This document shows, in pieces, positions 33,720-43,322 of a DNA stretch of 64,000 bases. The notes beneath the pieces are model-generated. The model was not told the DNA's origin and did not search any database. It worked only from the letters and a program-made list of their open reading frames with translations. The translations under genes were made by a program, and so were the position numbers. The stretch covers positions 1 to 64,000 of the forward strand of contig CAJOJQ010000002.1 in assembly GCA_905234985.1 (NCBI GenBank), written 5' to 3'. The DNA comes from an uncultured Christensenellaceae bacterium (GTDB lineage: Bacteria; Bacillota; Clostridia; Christensenellales; Aristaeellaceae). Numbering within the stretch: position 1 is the stretch's first letter; every line of letters starts with the position of its first letter.

Positions 33720-34319
33720 ATGCGCGAAGAAAGAAAGAGCATGCTGATCGTTATTTCCGGCCCCTCCGGCGTGGGGAAAGGCACCATTTACAGTCAGCTG
33801 CTGAAAAACGATCATAGCCTGACCTTTTCCGTCAGCGTGACCACCCGCGCGCCCAGGCTGGGGGAAAGGGACGGGGTGGATTATTTCTTCATTACCCAGG
33901 AAGAATACGACCGCCTGCTTGCACAGGACGCTTTCTTAGAACACGCCGCCGTTCACGGCAACTGCTACGGCACGCTGAAATCCCAGGTGGAGGCCAAATT
34001 AGCGGCGGGCTGGAGCGTGGTGCTGGATATCGACCCCCAGGGCGCCCGGAACGTGATGAACATTTGGCCGGACTGCGTGAGCATTTTCCTGCTGCCCCCT
34101 TCCTATGAGGAGCTGAGGCGGCGGCTGTACGGCCGCAACACCGATAACCCCGAGGCCATTGAGCGCCGGCTGAGCAACGCCCGGGGAGAAATCGAACAAG
34201 CCAGCCTGTACCAGTACAACGTGGTAAACGACGATGTGGAGCGCGCGTATCAGCGGGTGGCCGCCATCATCGCCGCCGAAAAATTGCGTACAACCCGGTA
34301 TAAGCCCGTGGTTGAATGA
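33720..34319 (+). CDS. gmk: Guanylate kinase
   Basis: Gmk phosphorylates GMP to GDP with ATP. The 199-residue protein has the P-loop ISGPSGVGKGT, the GMP-binding motif SVTTRAPRLGERDGVDY and the lid region RRLYGRNTDNPEAIERRL. The start follows GAGAGGGGG. The stop overlaps the upstream region of rpoZ, in the conserved gmk-rpoZ arrangement. Confidence 0.96.
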   Translation: MREERKSMLIVISGPSGVGKGTIYSQLLKNDHSLTFSVSVTTRAPRLGERDGVDYFFITQEEYDRLLAQDAFLEHAAVHGNCYGTLKSQVEAKLAAGWSVVLDIDPQGARNVMNIWPDCVSIFLLPPSYEELRRRLYGRNTDNPEAIERRLSNARGEIEQASLYQYNVVNDDVERAYQRVAAIIAAEKLRTTRYKPVVE

Positions 34320-34336
34320 TAGAGGAGGATAACAAC

Positions 34337-34552
34337 ATGCCTGTAAACAAGCCTGCGATCGACGAACTGTGCCAGAAGGTGGACTGCCGCTATACCCTGG
34401 TGGTGGAAAGCGCCAAGCGCGCCCGGGAACTGGTGGGCGGCTCTCAGCCCCTGATCGACGCCAAGGAAATGAAGCCCGTTTCCGTGGCCGTGGATGAAAT
34501 CAACCGGGGCCTTTTGACCTATCACCGCAACCTGGAAGACGAAGAGGACTAA
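34337..34552 (+). CDS. rpoZ: RNA polymerase omega subunit
   Basis: Omega helps assemble RNA polymerase by holding the beta-prime subunit. The 71-residue protein contains DCRYTLVVESAKRARELV, matching the conserved helix of omega, and VAVDEINRGLLTY near its end. The ATG at 34337 is preceded by AGAGGAGG at ideal spacing; an earlier in-frame ATG overlapping gmk has no SD. Confidence 0.94.
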   Translation: MPVNKPAIDELCQKVDCRYTLVVESAKRARELVGGSQPLIDAKEMKPVSVAVDEINRGLLTYHRNLEDEED

Positions 34553-34557
34553 GTAAA

Positions 34558-35763
34558 ATGACCTTGGAAGGCAAAAACGTGGTGTTAGGCGTCACGGGGG
34601 GCATCGCCGCCTATAAAGCCTGCGAGCTGACGTCCAGGCTGCGCAAGGCGGGGGCGCAGGTGTATGTGATCCTGACGAAAAACGCCTGCCAATTCGTCGC
34701 GCCCCTGACCTTTGAAACCCTGTCCAACCATCCCGTGGTGACGGACACCTTTGCCCGGCCTTCCACCTGGGAGGTGGAGCATATCGCCCTGGCCAAGCGG
34801 GCGGACGTGTTCGTGATCGCCCCGGCCACCGCCAACATCCTGGCGAAAATGGCCCACGGCGTCGCCGACGATATGCTGTCCACCACCGTGCTGGCGACCC
34901 GCGCGCCCGTTTTGGCGGCTCCCGCCATGAATACGGGCATGTGGGAAAACGCCGCCACTCAGGAAAACGTAAGGCTCCTTTCCGCCCGGGGCGTTCGCTT
35001 CATCGGGCCGGAGGGCGGCTTCCTGGCCTGCGGCGACACGGGGGCCGGGCGCATGAGCGAACCTGCCCAGATATTTGACGCTATTGTGGAAACGCTGCTG
35101 CCCCGGCGGAATATGGAGGGGCTGCGGGTGGTGGTCACAGCCGGGCCTACGGTGGAAAAAATCGACCCCGTGCGCTACATTTCCAACCGTTCCAGCGGGA
35201 AAATGGGCTATGCCATCGCGGAAGCGGCGGCAAAGCGCGGGGCGGATGTCACCCTGGTCACCGGCCCCACCCGGCTTGACATTCCTCAGGGCGTGAAGGC
35301 CGTTCTTATCCAGTCTACCCAGGACTTGCTGGAAGCCATGACCGCCTGCTGCCCGGATGCGGATATCGTGATTCAGGCCGCCGCCCCGGCGGATTTTACC
35401 CCTGCCGCGGTGGCCGATCAGAAAATCAAAAAGCAAGGAGACGGGGACTTGGTGCTGACCCTGCGGCAGACCCCCGACGTGGCGGCCCAGGTGGGCAAAA
35501 TGAAGCGTTCGGGGCAGACTTTGGTCGGTTTTGCCGCCGAAACCAACGATGTGCTGCAAAACGCCGAAGGGAAGCTGACCAAAAAGAACCTGGATATGAT
35601 CGTGGCCAACGACGTGACCGCCCCCGGCGCGGGCTTCGACGTGGACACCAACATCGTTACCTTCGTGACCCGGAACGGGAAAGAAACCCTGCCCTGCCTG
35701 CCCAAGCGTCAGGTGGCGGACGAGCTGCTGGATCGGGTCATGAAGCTGAGGGGATCACTTTAA
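34558..35763 (+). CDS. coaBC: Bifunctional phosphopantothenoylcysteine decarboxylase / synthetase
   Basis: CoaBC joins cysteine to 4-phosphopantothenate and decarboxylates the product in coenzyme A synthesis. The 401-residue protein has an N-terminal flavoprotein domain (GVTGGIAAYKACEL, catalytic His in EVEHIALAK, PAMNTGMW) and a C-terminal synthetase domain (TAGPTVEKIDPVRYISNRSSG, KIKKQGDGDLVLTL). Both halves are complete. It starts six bases after rpoZ. Confidence 0.95.
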   Translation: MTLEGKNVVLGVTGGIAAYKACELTSRLRKAGAQVYVILTKNACQFVAPLTFETLSNHPVVTDTFARPSTWEVEHIALAKRADVFVIAPATANILAKMAHGVADDMLSTTVLATRAPVLAAPAMNTGMWENAATQENVRLLSARGVRFIGPEGGFLACGDTGAGRMSEPAQIFDAIVETLLPRRNMEGLRVVVTAGPTVEKIDPVRYISNRSSGKMGYAIAEAAAKRGADVTLVTGPTRLDIPQGVKAVLIQSTQDLLEAMTACCPDADIVIQAAAPADFTPAAVADQKIKKQGDGDLVLTLRQTPDVAAQVGKMKRSGQTLVGFAAETNDVLQNAEGKLTKKNLDMIVANDVTAPGAGFDVDTNIVTFVTRNGKETLPCLPKRQVADELLDRVMKLRGSL

Positions 35764-35781
35764 CACAAGGAGGCGCAGGGG

Positions 35782-38004
35782 GTGTACGCGGAAATCATCG
35801 TGGATATCGCGTCCGAACAGGTGGACCGCGTATTTACCTATCTTGTGCCGGATACCCTGCGATTGGAGCCGGGCATGCGGGTGCGCGTACCCTTCGGCCC
35901 AAGGGAAAAAGAGGGGTATGTGATCCGCCTGAAGGATACGGCGGATTACGACGAAAAAAAGATCAGGCCCATTTTAGCCGCTTTGGAGGATTATCCCGCC
36001 CTGCTGCCGCCCCTCATGGCCCTGGCCCAGGAAATCAAAGAAAAAAGCCATTGTCCCCTGTGCGAAGCCCTGCGCCTGATGCTGCCCGCCGAGATGCGGG
36101 GGGGCCGGGTGAAGGTGAAGATGGAGGAATACGCGCAGCTGACCGTCCCTCCGGAACGGGTGGAGGAAGCCATTCAGTCCCAGAAGCGCGCGCCCAAGCG
36201 GCAGCTGCTGCTCACGCTGCTGTCCGACGGTCAGGCCCATCCGGTGGAGGAACTGCGCGTCCTGGTCAACAACGTCCGGGAATCGCTGAATTACCTTTCC
36301 GAAAAGGAAATGGTGCGGGTCTTTGAAAAGGAAGCCCTGCGCGCCCCCTATTACGGCCGGGCGGAGGTTTCATCTGACCCGGTGCTGACCTTAGAGCAGC
36401 GGGAGGCTCTGGAAGAATTGGTTCCCGCCCTGCGCAGGCCGGGAAAACCCTTCCTTTTGCACGGGGTCACAGGCTCCGGGAAAACGGAGGTCTTTATCCG
36501 GCTGGTGCGGGAAGCGCTGAAATCAGGCAAGGGCGCCATCATCTTGGTGCCGGAAATCGTGCTGACCCCCCAGATGATCGAGTGGTTCCGTTCGCGGTTC
36601 GGCAATGCCATGGCGGTGCTGCATTCCCGGTTGAGTCCGGGAGAGCGCTTCGACGAGTGGCGGCGCATCCGGCAGGGAGACGCCCGCATCGTGATCGGGG
36701 CGCGGTCCGCCGTGTTCGCCCCGGTGGACAATTTGGGCGTTATCATCGTGGACGAGGAACACGAACAGACCTATTTATCCGACCGCTTTCCCCAGTACGA
36801 CGCCCGGGAAATCGCCGCGTCCAGGGGCAAGCGGGAAGGGGCCGCCGTGCTGCTTTCCAGCGCCACCCCCAGCATTTATTCCTACGCCATGACGCGGCGG
36901 GGGGACTATACCCTGATCGAAATGCCCCATCGGGTGCTGGACCGTCCCCTGCCCCAAATCCATTTGGTGGATATGCGGGAGGAACTGCGCAAAGGAAACC
37001 GCGGTATGTTTTCCGGCCTTTTTCAGCAAAAACTCCGCGCCTGCCTGGAAAAAGGGCAGCAGGCCATGCTGTTCATCAACCGCCGGGGCTACGCCAGCTC
37101 CGTCGCCTGCCGCAAATGCGGCGAAACGGTGCGGTGCGACCGGTGCGACGTATCCATGACCTACCACAGCGTGGATCAGACCCTGCGCTGCCATTACTGC
37201 GGCGCGGTGCGGCCTTTGCCTAACCTGTGCCCCGCCTGCCAAAGCCCTTACATCCGCCCCATGGGCATCGGCACCCAGAAGGTGGAGGAGGAACTGAACA
37301 AGCAATTTCCCGGCGCGGGAGTCATTCGCATGGACATCGACACCACCGCCGGGAAGAACGCCCATTTTGAATTGGTGAACCGGTTCCGGGCGGGGGAAGC
37401 CAAAATCCTGCTGGGCACCCAGATGATCGCCAAGGGCCTGGATTTTCCCCAGGTGACGCTGGTTGGGGCCGTGCTGGCCGACCTGACCCTGAATTTTCCC
37501 GACTACCGTTCCCCGGAGCGCACTTTCCAGCTGCTGGTGCAGGTGGCGGGCCGGGCCGGGCGGGGCCAGGAGCCTGGAGAAGTGGTGATTCAGACCTACC
37601 AGCCGGAGCATTACGCCGTCCGGACGGCGGCGAAGCAGGATTATCGAGCGTTTTTCAACGAAGAATTTGAGCGGCGCAAGGCCGGGCTGTATCCGCCCTT
37701 CACCATGATGGCCCGGTTCCTGTGCGAAGCCAAGGAAATGCCGGAAGCGCTGACCACGGCGGAAAGCATTAAGGAGAGGATCACGGAGGAATTCAGGGGC
37801 ACGCCCCTTTTCCGCCGCATCCTGTTTATCCGGGCGGATGAAGCGCCCATCACCCGCATCCAGGACAAGGCCCGCGCCCACGTACTTTTGAAGCTGCTCA
37901 ACCATCCGGACACGGATCGGCTGCTGGGCCGCTTTCAGGAAATGGCTTTGGAAGAATACCCGGCCAGGGTGCAGCTGGAAATCAATCCGGCGTCGCTGGC
38001 ATAA
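35782..38004 (+). CDS. priA: Primosomal replication-restart helicase PriA
   Basis: PriA is the superfamily 2 helicase that reloads the replisome at broken forks. The 740-residue protein has an N-terminal DNA-binding domain, Walker A HGVTGSGKTEV, Walker B VDEEHEQTY and eight zinc cysteines in paired motifs from CRKCGETVRCDRC to CPACQS inserted in the helicase lobes. The C-terminal motif QVAGRAGRG is intact. It starts at GTG after GGAGGCGC. Confidence 0.96.
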   Translation: MYAEIIVDIASEQVDRVFTYLVPDTLRLEPGMRVRVPFGPREKEGYVIRLKDTADYDEKKIRPILAALEDYPALLPPLMALAQEIKEKSHCPLCEALRLMLPAEMRGGRVKVKMEEYAQLTVPPERVEEAIQSQKRAPKRQLLLTLLSDGQAHPVEELRVLVNNVRESLNYLSEKEMVRVFEKEALRAPYYGRAEVSSDPVLTLEQREALEELVPALRRPGKPFLLHGVTGSGKTEVFIRLVREALKSGKGAIILVPEIVLTPQMIEWFRSRFGNAMAVLHSRLSPGERFDEWRRIRQGDARIVIGARSAVFAPVDNLGVIIVDEEHEQTYLSDRFPQYDAREIAASRGKREGAAVLLSSATPSIYSYAMTRRGDYTLIEMPHRVLDRPLPQIHLVDMREELRKGNRGMFSGLFQQKLRACLEKGQQAMLFINRRGYASSVACRKCGETVRCDRCDVSMTYHSVDQTLRCHYCGAVRPLPNLCPACQSPYIRPMGIGTQKVEEELNKQFPGAGVIRMDIDTTAGKNAHFELVNRFRAGEAKILLGTQMIAKGLDFPQVTLVGAVLADLTLNFPDYRSPERTFQLLVQVAGRAGRGQEPGEVVIQTYQPEHYAVRTAAKQDYRAFFNEEFERRKAGLYPPFTMMARFLCEAKEMPEALTTAESIKERITEEFRGTPLFRRILFIRADEAPITRIQDKARAHVLLKLLNHPDTDRLLGRFQEMALEEYPARVQLEINPASLA

Positions 38005-38017
38005 AAGGAGTTTGAAA

Positions 38018-38491
38018 ATGGTTCGTAAAATACTGACCTTTGGAGACGAAACGCTGCGCAAAACCAGCAAACCTATGCAGAAATTTGACCTTCGCCTGTG
38101 GCTGCTGCTGCGGGACATGGCCGACACCATGAACAAAGCCGAGGGCGTGGGCCTGGCCGCGCCCCAGGTGGGCATCCTTCGCCGGGTGGTGGTCATCGAC
38201 GTGGGGGATGAAAACGGCCTGATCGAGCTGATTAATCCCGAAATCATCGCCCAGGAAGGGGAGCAGGAAGGCAGCGAAGGCTGCTTAAGCGCCCCGGGCC
38301 GCCGGGGGTATGTGAAACGCCCCAACAAAGTGACCGTTCGCGCCCAGGATCGCAAGGGCAAGTTCTTTGAAATCACCGGGGAAGGCTTGCTGGCCCGGGC
38401 TTTCTGCCATGAATTGGATCACCTGGACGGCATTTTGTATTCCGACAAGGAGGAATACGAAATCAAGGACGATGAGGAGGAGCAAAAGTAA
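38018..38491 (+). CDS. def: Peptide deformylase
   Basis: Def removes the formyl group from nascent proteins. The 157-residue metalloenzyme shows motif 1 GVGLAAPQVG, motif 2 EGCLSAPG with the metal-binding Cys, and motif 3 HELDHLDG. The usual motif 2 is EGCLSVPG, so Val is Ala here, a mild change. The ATG follows AAAGGAG. It is paired with fmt, as usual. Confidence 0.95.
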   Translation: MVRKILTFGDETLRKTSKPMQKFDLRLWLLLRDMADTMNKAEGVGLAAPQVGILRRVVVIDVGDENGLIELINPEIIAQEGEQEGSEGCLSAPGRRGYVKRPNKVTVRAQDRKGKFFEITGEGLLARAFCHELDHLDGILYSDKEEYEIKDDEEEQK

Positions 38492-38492
38492 A

Positions 38493-39422
38493 ATGCGCGT
38501 CGTCTTTTTAGGCACCCCCGATTTCGGCGTTCCCTCCCTGAAAGCGCTGGTGGAAGCGGGCCACGAGGTGGTGGGCGTGTTCACCCAGCCGGACAAGCCC
38601 AAGGGACGGGGCAATAAAATGCTGCCCAGCCCCGTGAAGGTCTGCGCCCAAGGGTACGGCATTCCCGTGTTCCAGCCGGTAAAGATTCGGGTAGACGGGG
38701 TGGAGGATTTGCGCGCCCTGGCTCCCGATCTCTGCGTAACCGCCGCTTTCGGGCAGATTTTATCCCAGGAAGTGCTGGATATCCCCAAAATCGGCACGGT
38801 GAACGTTCATTCCTCCTTGCTGCCCAAGTATCGGGGTTCCGCGCCCATCAACTGGGCCGTGATGGAAGGGGAAACCGTCACCGGCGTCACCACCATGATG
38901 ACTGACAAGGGCCTGGACACCGGGGACATTCTGTTGAAAAAAGAAGTGCCTATTTTGCCCGGCGAAACGGCGGAGGAATTGACCGTCCGTTTGGCCCCCA
39001 TCGGGGCGGAGCTGCTGATCGAAACCATCCGCCGCCTGGAAGCGGGGGACTGCCCCCGCGTAAAGCAGGATGAAGCGGAAGCCAGCTATTTCCCCATGCT
39101 GAAAAAGGAAATGGGGGAGATCGACTGGACGCTGCCCGCCGGGAAAATCGTGAATCTGGTTCGCGGCCTGACCCCCTGGCCCGGCACCAGCTTCACCTGG
39201 GGCGATAACGAAACGGTGAAGGTCTGGAAAGCGGAAGTCACGGAAAATCCGGGACTGGAGCCGGGAAAGATCATCGCCGCCGACGGGAAGAACGGTCTGG
39301 TCGTCGCGGCGGGGGAAAACGCCGTGCGGGTGATCGAATTGCAGGCCCCCGGCGGCAAGCGCATGAACGCCAGGGATTTTCTGCGGGGGCATCCGGTGGA
39401 TTTTGAAAGGGTGAACGCGTAA
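38493..39422 (+). CDS. fmt: Methionyl-tRNA formyltransferase
   Basis: Fmt formylates initiator Met-tRNA using 10-formyl-tetrahydrofolate. The 309-residue protein begins MRVVFLGTPDFGVPSLKAL and has the catalytic motif NVHSSLLPKYRGSAPINWA and the C-terminal OB-fold with DLLRG-like ARDFLRGH. The ATG at 38493 lies one base after the def stop, indicating coupling. Confidence 0.96.
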   Translation: MRVVFLGTPDFGVPSLKALVEAGHEVVGVFTQPDKPKGRGNKMLPSPVKVCAQGYGIPVFQPVKIRVDGVEDLRALAPDLCVTAAFGQILSQEVLDIPKIGTVNVHSSLLPKYRGSAPINWAVMEGETVTGVTTMMTDKGLDTGDILLKKEVPILPGETAEELTVRLAPIGAELLIETIRRLEAGDCPRVKQDEAEASYFPMLKKEMGEIDWTLPAGKIVNLVRGLTPWPGTSFTWGDNETVKVWKAEVTENPGLEPGKIIAADGKNGLVVAAGENAVRVIELQAPGGKRMNARDFLRGHPVDFERVNA

Positions 39423-39423
39423 C

Positions 39424-40011
39424 ATGACGGTGCGCATTTTCAAGCGTGGAATCGTACTGGCTTTGTGTGTGCTGATTGCGATATGTCCCCTTTTCGCCCA
39501 GGCGGAAGATTTCCGGGATATGTTCTCCAATATGGAGTATGAAGAAGAAATACTGAAAAAATACCGCTATGACGAGTATGAGCGGCTGTATGAACACGTC
39601 GTTATGGAAGCCTGGGATGTGGACGATCCCAATTTCGCCACCCAATCCCGCGCCATGCAGGCTCTGCATGTGGTATTGACATTCGACATGGAAATACAGA
39701 ACGGCGGTGTGGCGCAGTTTTTCTGGAACCAGGGTTCAGCCTGCGCGTCTCTCGTGCCGGACATGCTGCGGGAAATGGGATTGGACGACGTGGCGGCGCT
39801 CTATGAACAGTTCATGCAGGAGAATCAGATCACGCTGGCGGAAATTGATACCTACCGGGAACGCTTTCCCCATATGGGAGAGGAATTCTATTCTCTCCAT
39901 CCCTTTGACGACTTCGATTTAGCCTATGTGAAGATATGGGCTGAAACCAACCTCAACAGCCGTTTTCTGGACTATGCCGAACAGCACCCGGAATTTTACG
40001 GCGTAATATAA
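39424..40011 (+). CDS. Exported DUF4375 (DMP19-like) protein
   Basis: The 195-residue protein has a signal peptide or N-terminal anchor (residues 8-27) followed by a helical domain with VLTFDMEIQNGGVAQFFWNQ, the signature of the DUF4375/DMP19-like fold, a DNA-mimic-like helical family of unclear function. It starts one base after fmt and is followed by rsmB. It is an unusual insertion in the otherwise conserved fmt-rsmB order. Export is inferred from the N-terminus. Confidence 0.8.
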   Translation: MTVRIFKRGIVLALCVLIAICPLFAQAEDFRDMFSNMEYEEEILKKYRYDEYERLYEHVVMEAWDVDDPNFATQSRAMQALHVVLTFDMEIQNGGVAQFFWNQGSACASLVPDMLREMGLDDVAALYEQFMQENQITLAEIDTYRERFPHMGEEFYSLHPFDDFDLAYVKIWAETNLNSRFLDYAEQHPEFYGVI

Positions 40012-40026
40012 TCGGAGGAAACCTGC

Positions 40027-41571
40027 ATGGAGAAAAACGGCAAGCCCAACGGGAAAAAGCCCTACGCTCCGAAACTTGGAACCCGCCCCGGCCAGAAGCC
40101 GGGAGAAAAGCGCGGGCCTTACGGCAAGCCTGCCGGAAAACCGGAAGGGCGTTTTTCCCATCCCCAGAATGGGCGGCCTGCGCAAAAGCCCATTGACCGT
40201 AAACATACGCCCAAGCCCGCGCCCGGCCCCAACGCTCCCAGCAGCCTAAGCCGCAAGGTGGCGCTGGAAATTTTTCAGGACGTGGTGCGCAAGGACGCTT
40301 TCGCTTCCCTGTCCCTGGACGACCGGATGAAGAACGCCAATCTGTCCCAATTGGACAAGCGTTTCTGCGCCAGCATCGTTTATACCACCCTGGAAAACCT
40401 GATCCGCATCGATTATGTGCTTGGCTTTTTCCTGAAGGACGCGGACAATTTGGAAGCCACCGTGCGGGACATCCTGCGCATCAGCGTGTGCCAGCTTTTG
40501 TTCCATGACCGCATCCCGGAAAACGCGGTGGTGGACGAAGCGGTGAAGCTGACGCGGGGCGCGGGGCTGGAGGGCCTGACGGGCCTGACCAACGCCGTGC
40601 TGCGGTCCGTGGTGCGGGGCAAAAACGAAATCAAATGCCCCGCTCCCGAGGAAGGGTCCCGTTATTTATCCATCATGTACTCCGTGCCCCTGTGGCTGGC
40701 TGAACGTTTGACGGACGCTTACGGCCCCGAAACGGCGAAGGACATCTGCGCGTTCCGAAGCCAAAGCCATTATACGGTGATCCGGCCCAATCTCATGAAG
40801 CTGACGGACGAACAATTTGAACAGCTTCTGCAGAAGAAGGTTTGGGAAACGGAACTGGGCAAGGTTCCCCACGCATGGCGCGTGCGCATGGCCTCCGAAA
40901 TCGCCAGGGACGCGGATTACTTCGCCGGAAATTTCTCCATCCAGGGAGAAAGCAGCATGTTAGCCGCCCAGGCGGTGGATGCCAAGCCCGGCATGCAGAT
41001 TTTGGATTGCTGCGCCGCCCCCGGCGGGAAAAGCGCGTATTTAGCGGAAACCATGGCAGGCTCTGGCCGGGTGTACGCCTGGGACGTGCATGAGCATCGG
41101 GTCACGCTGATCAAAGCCATGGCGCAACGGCTGAAGCTGGAAAACGTGCGCCCCGCCGTGCGGGACGCTTCCGTCTTCCGGGAGGACATGGAAAGCGCCA
41201 TGGACGCCGTGCTGCTGGACGCGCCCTGCTCTGGCCTTGGGGTCATGGACGATAAGCCGGACATCAAATATCGGGCCACCCCGCAGAGCGTCAGGGAACT
41301 AACCGAAATTCAGGAAAAGCTGCTGAACACCTGCTGCCGGTACGTGAAAAAAGGCGGAACGCTGGTGTATTCCACGTGCAGCATTTTGCCGGAGGAAAAC
41401 GGGGAGCAGATCAGGCGTTTCCTCGCCTCCCACCCCGATTTCGTTCTTGCTCCCCTGCCCGTTTCCTTTGACGAACGCTTCAAAGCCCATTACACGGAAA
41501 CGGGCCTGCAATTGCTGCCCCACCGGGACGGGGTGGAGGGCTTCTTCATCGCCCGTCTGCGCAGGAAATAA
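40027..41571 (+). CDS. rsmB: 16S rRNA cytosine-967 C5-methyltransferase with basic extension
   Basis: RsmB methylates C967 of 16S rRNA. The 514-residue protein has an N-terminal Pro/Lys/Gly-rich basic extension of about 70 residues, then a NusB-like RNA-binding domain (about 75-215) and a SAM-dependent methyltransferase domain with DCCAAPGGKSAYL and the two catalytic cysteines in LDAPCSGLG and YSTCSILPEENG. The extension is not part of the usual family length of roughly 430-450 residues and resembles disordered RNA-binding tails. The start follows CGGAGG. Confidence 0.93.
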   Translation: MEKNGKPNGKKPYAPKLGTRPGQKPGEKRGPYGKPAGKPEGRFSHPQNGRPAQKPIDRKHTPKPAPGPNAPSSLSRKVALEIFQDVVRKDAFASLSLDDRMKNANLSQLDKRFCASIVYTTLENLIRIDYVLGFFLKDADNLEATVRDILRISVCQLLFHDRIPENAVVDEAVKLTRGAGLEGLTGLTNAVLRSVVRGKNEIKCPAPEEGSRYLSIMYSVPLWLAERLTDAYGPETAKDICAFRSQSHYTVIRPNLMKLTDEQFEQLLQKKVWETELGKVPHAWRVRMASEIARDADYFAGNFSIQGESSMLAAQAVDAKPGMQILDCCAAPGGKSAYLAETMAGSGRVYAWDVHEHRVTLIKAMAQRLKLENVRPAVRDASVFREDMESAMDAVLLDAPCSGLGVMDDKPDIKYRATPQSVRELTEIQEKLLNTCCRYVKKGGTLVYSTCSILPEENGEQIRRFLASHPDFVLAPLPVSFDERFKAHYTETGLQLLPHRDGVEGFFIARLRRK

Positions 41572-41574
41572 ACC

Positions 41575-42618
41575 ATGATCGAAACGATTCAGTGGATGGG
41601 GCTGTACCCCGAAGAATTGAAGCAGGCATTGGCCGTTTTGGGCGAAAAGCCCTTCCGTGCAAGTCAGGTGTTTTCCTGGCTGCACAAGGGCGCGCGCTTT
41701 TCCGAAATGACTAATCTTTCCCTGGCCCTGCGGGAGAAGTTAGCGGCCCACGGCATGGACCAGCCCGTGACCGTCAGGGAAACCCGCGTGTCCCAATTGG
41801 ACGGCACAAAGAAATTCCTGTACGCCCTGACCGACGGCAACTGCGTGGAAGGCGTGCTGATGCGCTACCATTACGGGGCCACCCTGTGCGTATCCACCCA
41901 GGTGGGCTGCAAAATGGGCTGCAAATTCTGCGCCAGCACTCTGGACGGGTGCGTGCGGAACCTAAGCGCCGCCGAAATCTTAGGCCAGGTGCAGTGCGCC
42001 AACCGGGAATTGGGCGGCGAACGGGTACACAACATCGTCCTCATGGGCAGCGGCGAACCCTTCGATAATTACGACCAGGTGGTGCGCTTCCTGCGGCTGG
42101 CATCCCATCCGGAAGGGCTGAATATCGGTTTGCGGCACATTTCGGTCAGCACCTGCGGACTGGCGCCGCAGATACGGCGATTCGCCCAGGAGGGCCTGCC
42201 GGTTACTTTGTCTCTTTCCCTCCACGCGCCCAATGACGAGATCCGGCGGCAGATCATGCCCATCGCCCAGCGGTACACCATGGACGAAACCCTGGATGCC
42301 TGCCGTTTTTACCTGGAAAAGACGGGCCGCCGGGTGGTGTTTGAATACGCCCTCATCGACCGGGTGAACGCAAGCGAGGCCTGCGCGGAGGAATTGGCGG
42401 ATAAACTGCGGGGCATGCAGTGCCACGTGAACCTGATCCCCCTGAACACGGTGAAGGAAAGAAACCTGTACGGCGTGACCGAGCAGCAGGTGCGTTCTTT
42501 CCTTTCCGTATTGGAAAAGCGGCATATTTCCGCCACCCGCCGCCGGGAAATGGGCGACGATATCGAGGGCGCCTGCGGCCAATTGAGAAAAAAGATCATG
42601 GAGGATTCGCAGCCATGA
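41575..42618 (+). CDS. rlmN: 23S rRNA adenine-2503 C2-methyltransferase (also tRNA)
   Basis: RlmN is a radical-SAM enzyme that methylates A2503 of 23S rRNA and A37 of some tRNAs. The 347-residue protein has the CxxxCxxC cluster motif in CKMGCKFCAS, the SAM motif GSGEPFDNYD and a C-terminal Cys in GACGQLR that acts as the resting methyl carrier. Length is normal. Its last bases overlap prpC in an ATGA junction. Confidence 0.95.
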   Translation: MIETIQWMGLYPEELKQALAVLGEKPFRASQVFSWLHKGARFSEMTNLSLALREKLAAHGMDQPVTVRETRVSQLDGTKKFLYALTDGNCVEGVLMRYHYGATLCVSTQVGCKMGCKFCASTLDGCVRNLSAAEILGQVQCANRELGGERVHNIVLMGSGEPFDNYDQVVRFLRLASHPEGLNIGLRHISVSTCGLAPQIRRFAQEGLPVTLSLSLHAPNDEIRRQIMPIAQRYTMDETLDACRFYLEKTGRRVVFEYALIDRVNASEACAEELADKLRGMQCHVNLIPLNTVKERNLYGVTEQQVRSFLSVLEKRHISATRRREMGDDIEGACGQLRKKIMEDSQP

Positions 42619-43322
42619 ATGCAGCATCCAGAACCCATATCGGCCTCGTCCGCGCGTCCAATCAGGACGCCCTGCTTTTGCAGCCCGGAAAATACGGCCT
42701 GTACGGCGTGGCCGACGGCATGGGCGGCCACAAGGGAGGCGATATCGCCAGCATGATGGCGGTCTCCCTGGTGAAGCGCTTTTTGAGCGACGTGAAGCCG
42801 ACCCATGAGCAGCTCAGGAAGGGCATTGAAGAAGCGAACCAGATGATTTATGAGGAACAGCTTTATCGTTCCGACTTGGACGGCATGGGCACCACCCTCA
42901 CCGTGATCTGGGAGGATAAAAACCGCATCCTGCTGGGCCACGTGGGGGACAGCCGCGCCTATCTCCTGCGGGATAAAACGCTGCGCCAGGTCAGCCAGGA
43001 TCATTCCATGGTGGCTGAAATGGTGCGGGACGGGCTGATCACGCAGGAGGAAGCCCGGCGGCATCCTTACCGCAACATCATCACCCGCGCCTTGGGCACC
43101 GACGCGGCCGTGGACGTGGACGTGACGGAAATCGAAAAGCGCGCGGGGGATATTTACCTGATTTGCTCCGACGGCCTTTCGGAATACGTGCGGGAGGAAC
43201 AGATGCAGCAGCTGCTGCTGGAACACGATTTAGAGGAAGCGGCTGATCGGATGCTGAACCTTGCCCTCAAGGGCGGCGGCAGGGATAATATTTCCCTGGT
43301 GATCGCGGAGGTGACGGCATGA
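42615..43322 (+). CDS. prpC: PP2C-type Ser/Thr protein phosphatase
   Basis: PrpC (Stp) reverses phosphorylation by PrkC. The 235-residue protein has the PP2C metal motifs VRASNQDALL, YGVADGMGGHKGG, HVGDSRAYLL and GGGRDNISLV. The ATG overlaps the rlmN stop by four bases, and its own stop overlaps the prkC start, the standard Firmicutes arrangement. Confidence 0.96.
   Translation: MNAASRTHIGLVRASNQDALLLQPGKYGLYGVADGMGGHKGGDIASMMAVSLVKRFLSDVKPTHEQLRKGIEEANQMIYEEQLYRSDLDGMGTTLTVIWEDKNRILLGHVGDSRAYLLRDKTLRQVSQDHSMVAEMVRDGLITQEEARRHPYRNIITRALGTDAAVDVDVTEIEKRAGDIYLICSDGLSEYVREEQMQQLLLEHDLEEAADRMLNLALKGGGRDNISLVIAEVTA

Noticed and set aside
36775..38376. A 533-codon open frame on the minus strand across priA and def
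   Set aside because: It lies opposite two well-supported genes, spans their boundary, and shows no domain, SD or start context.
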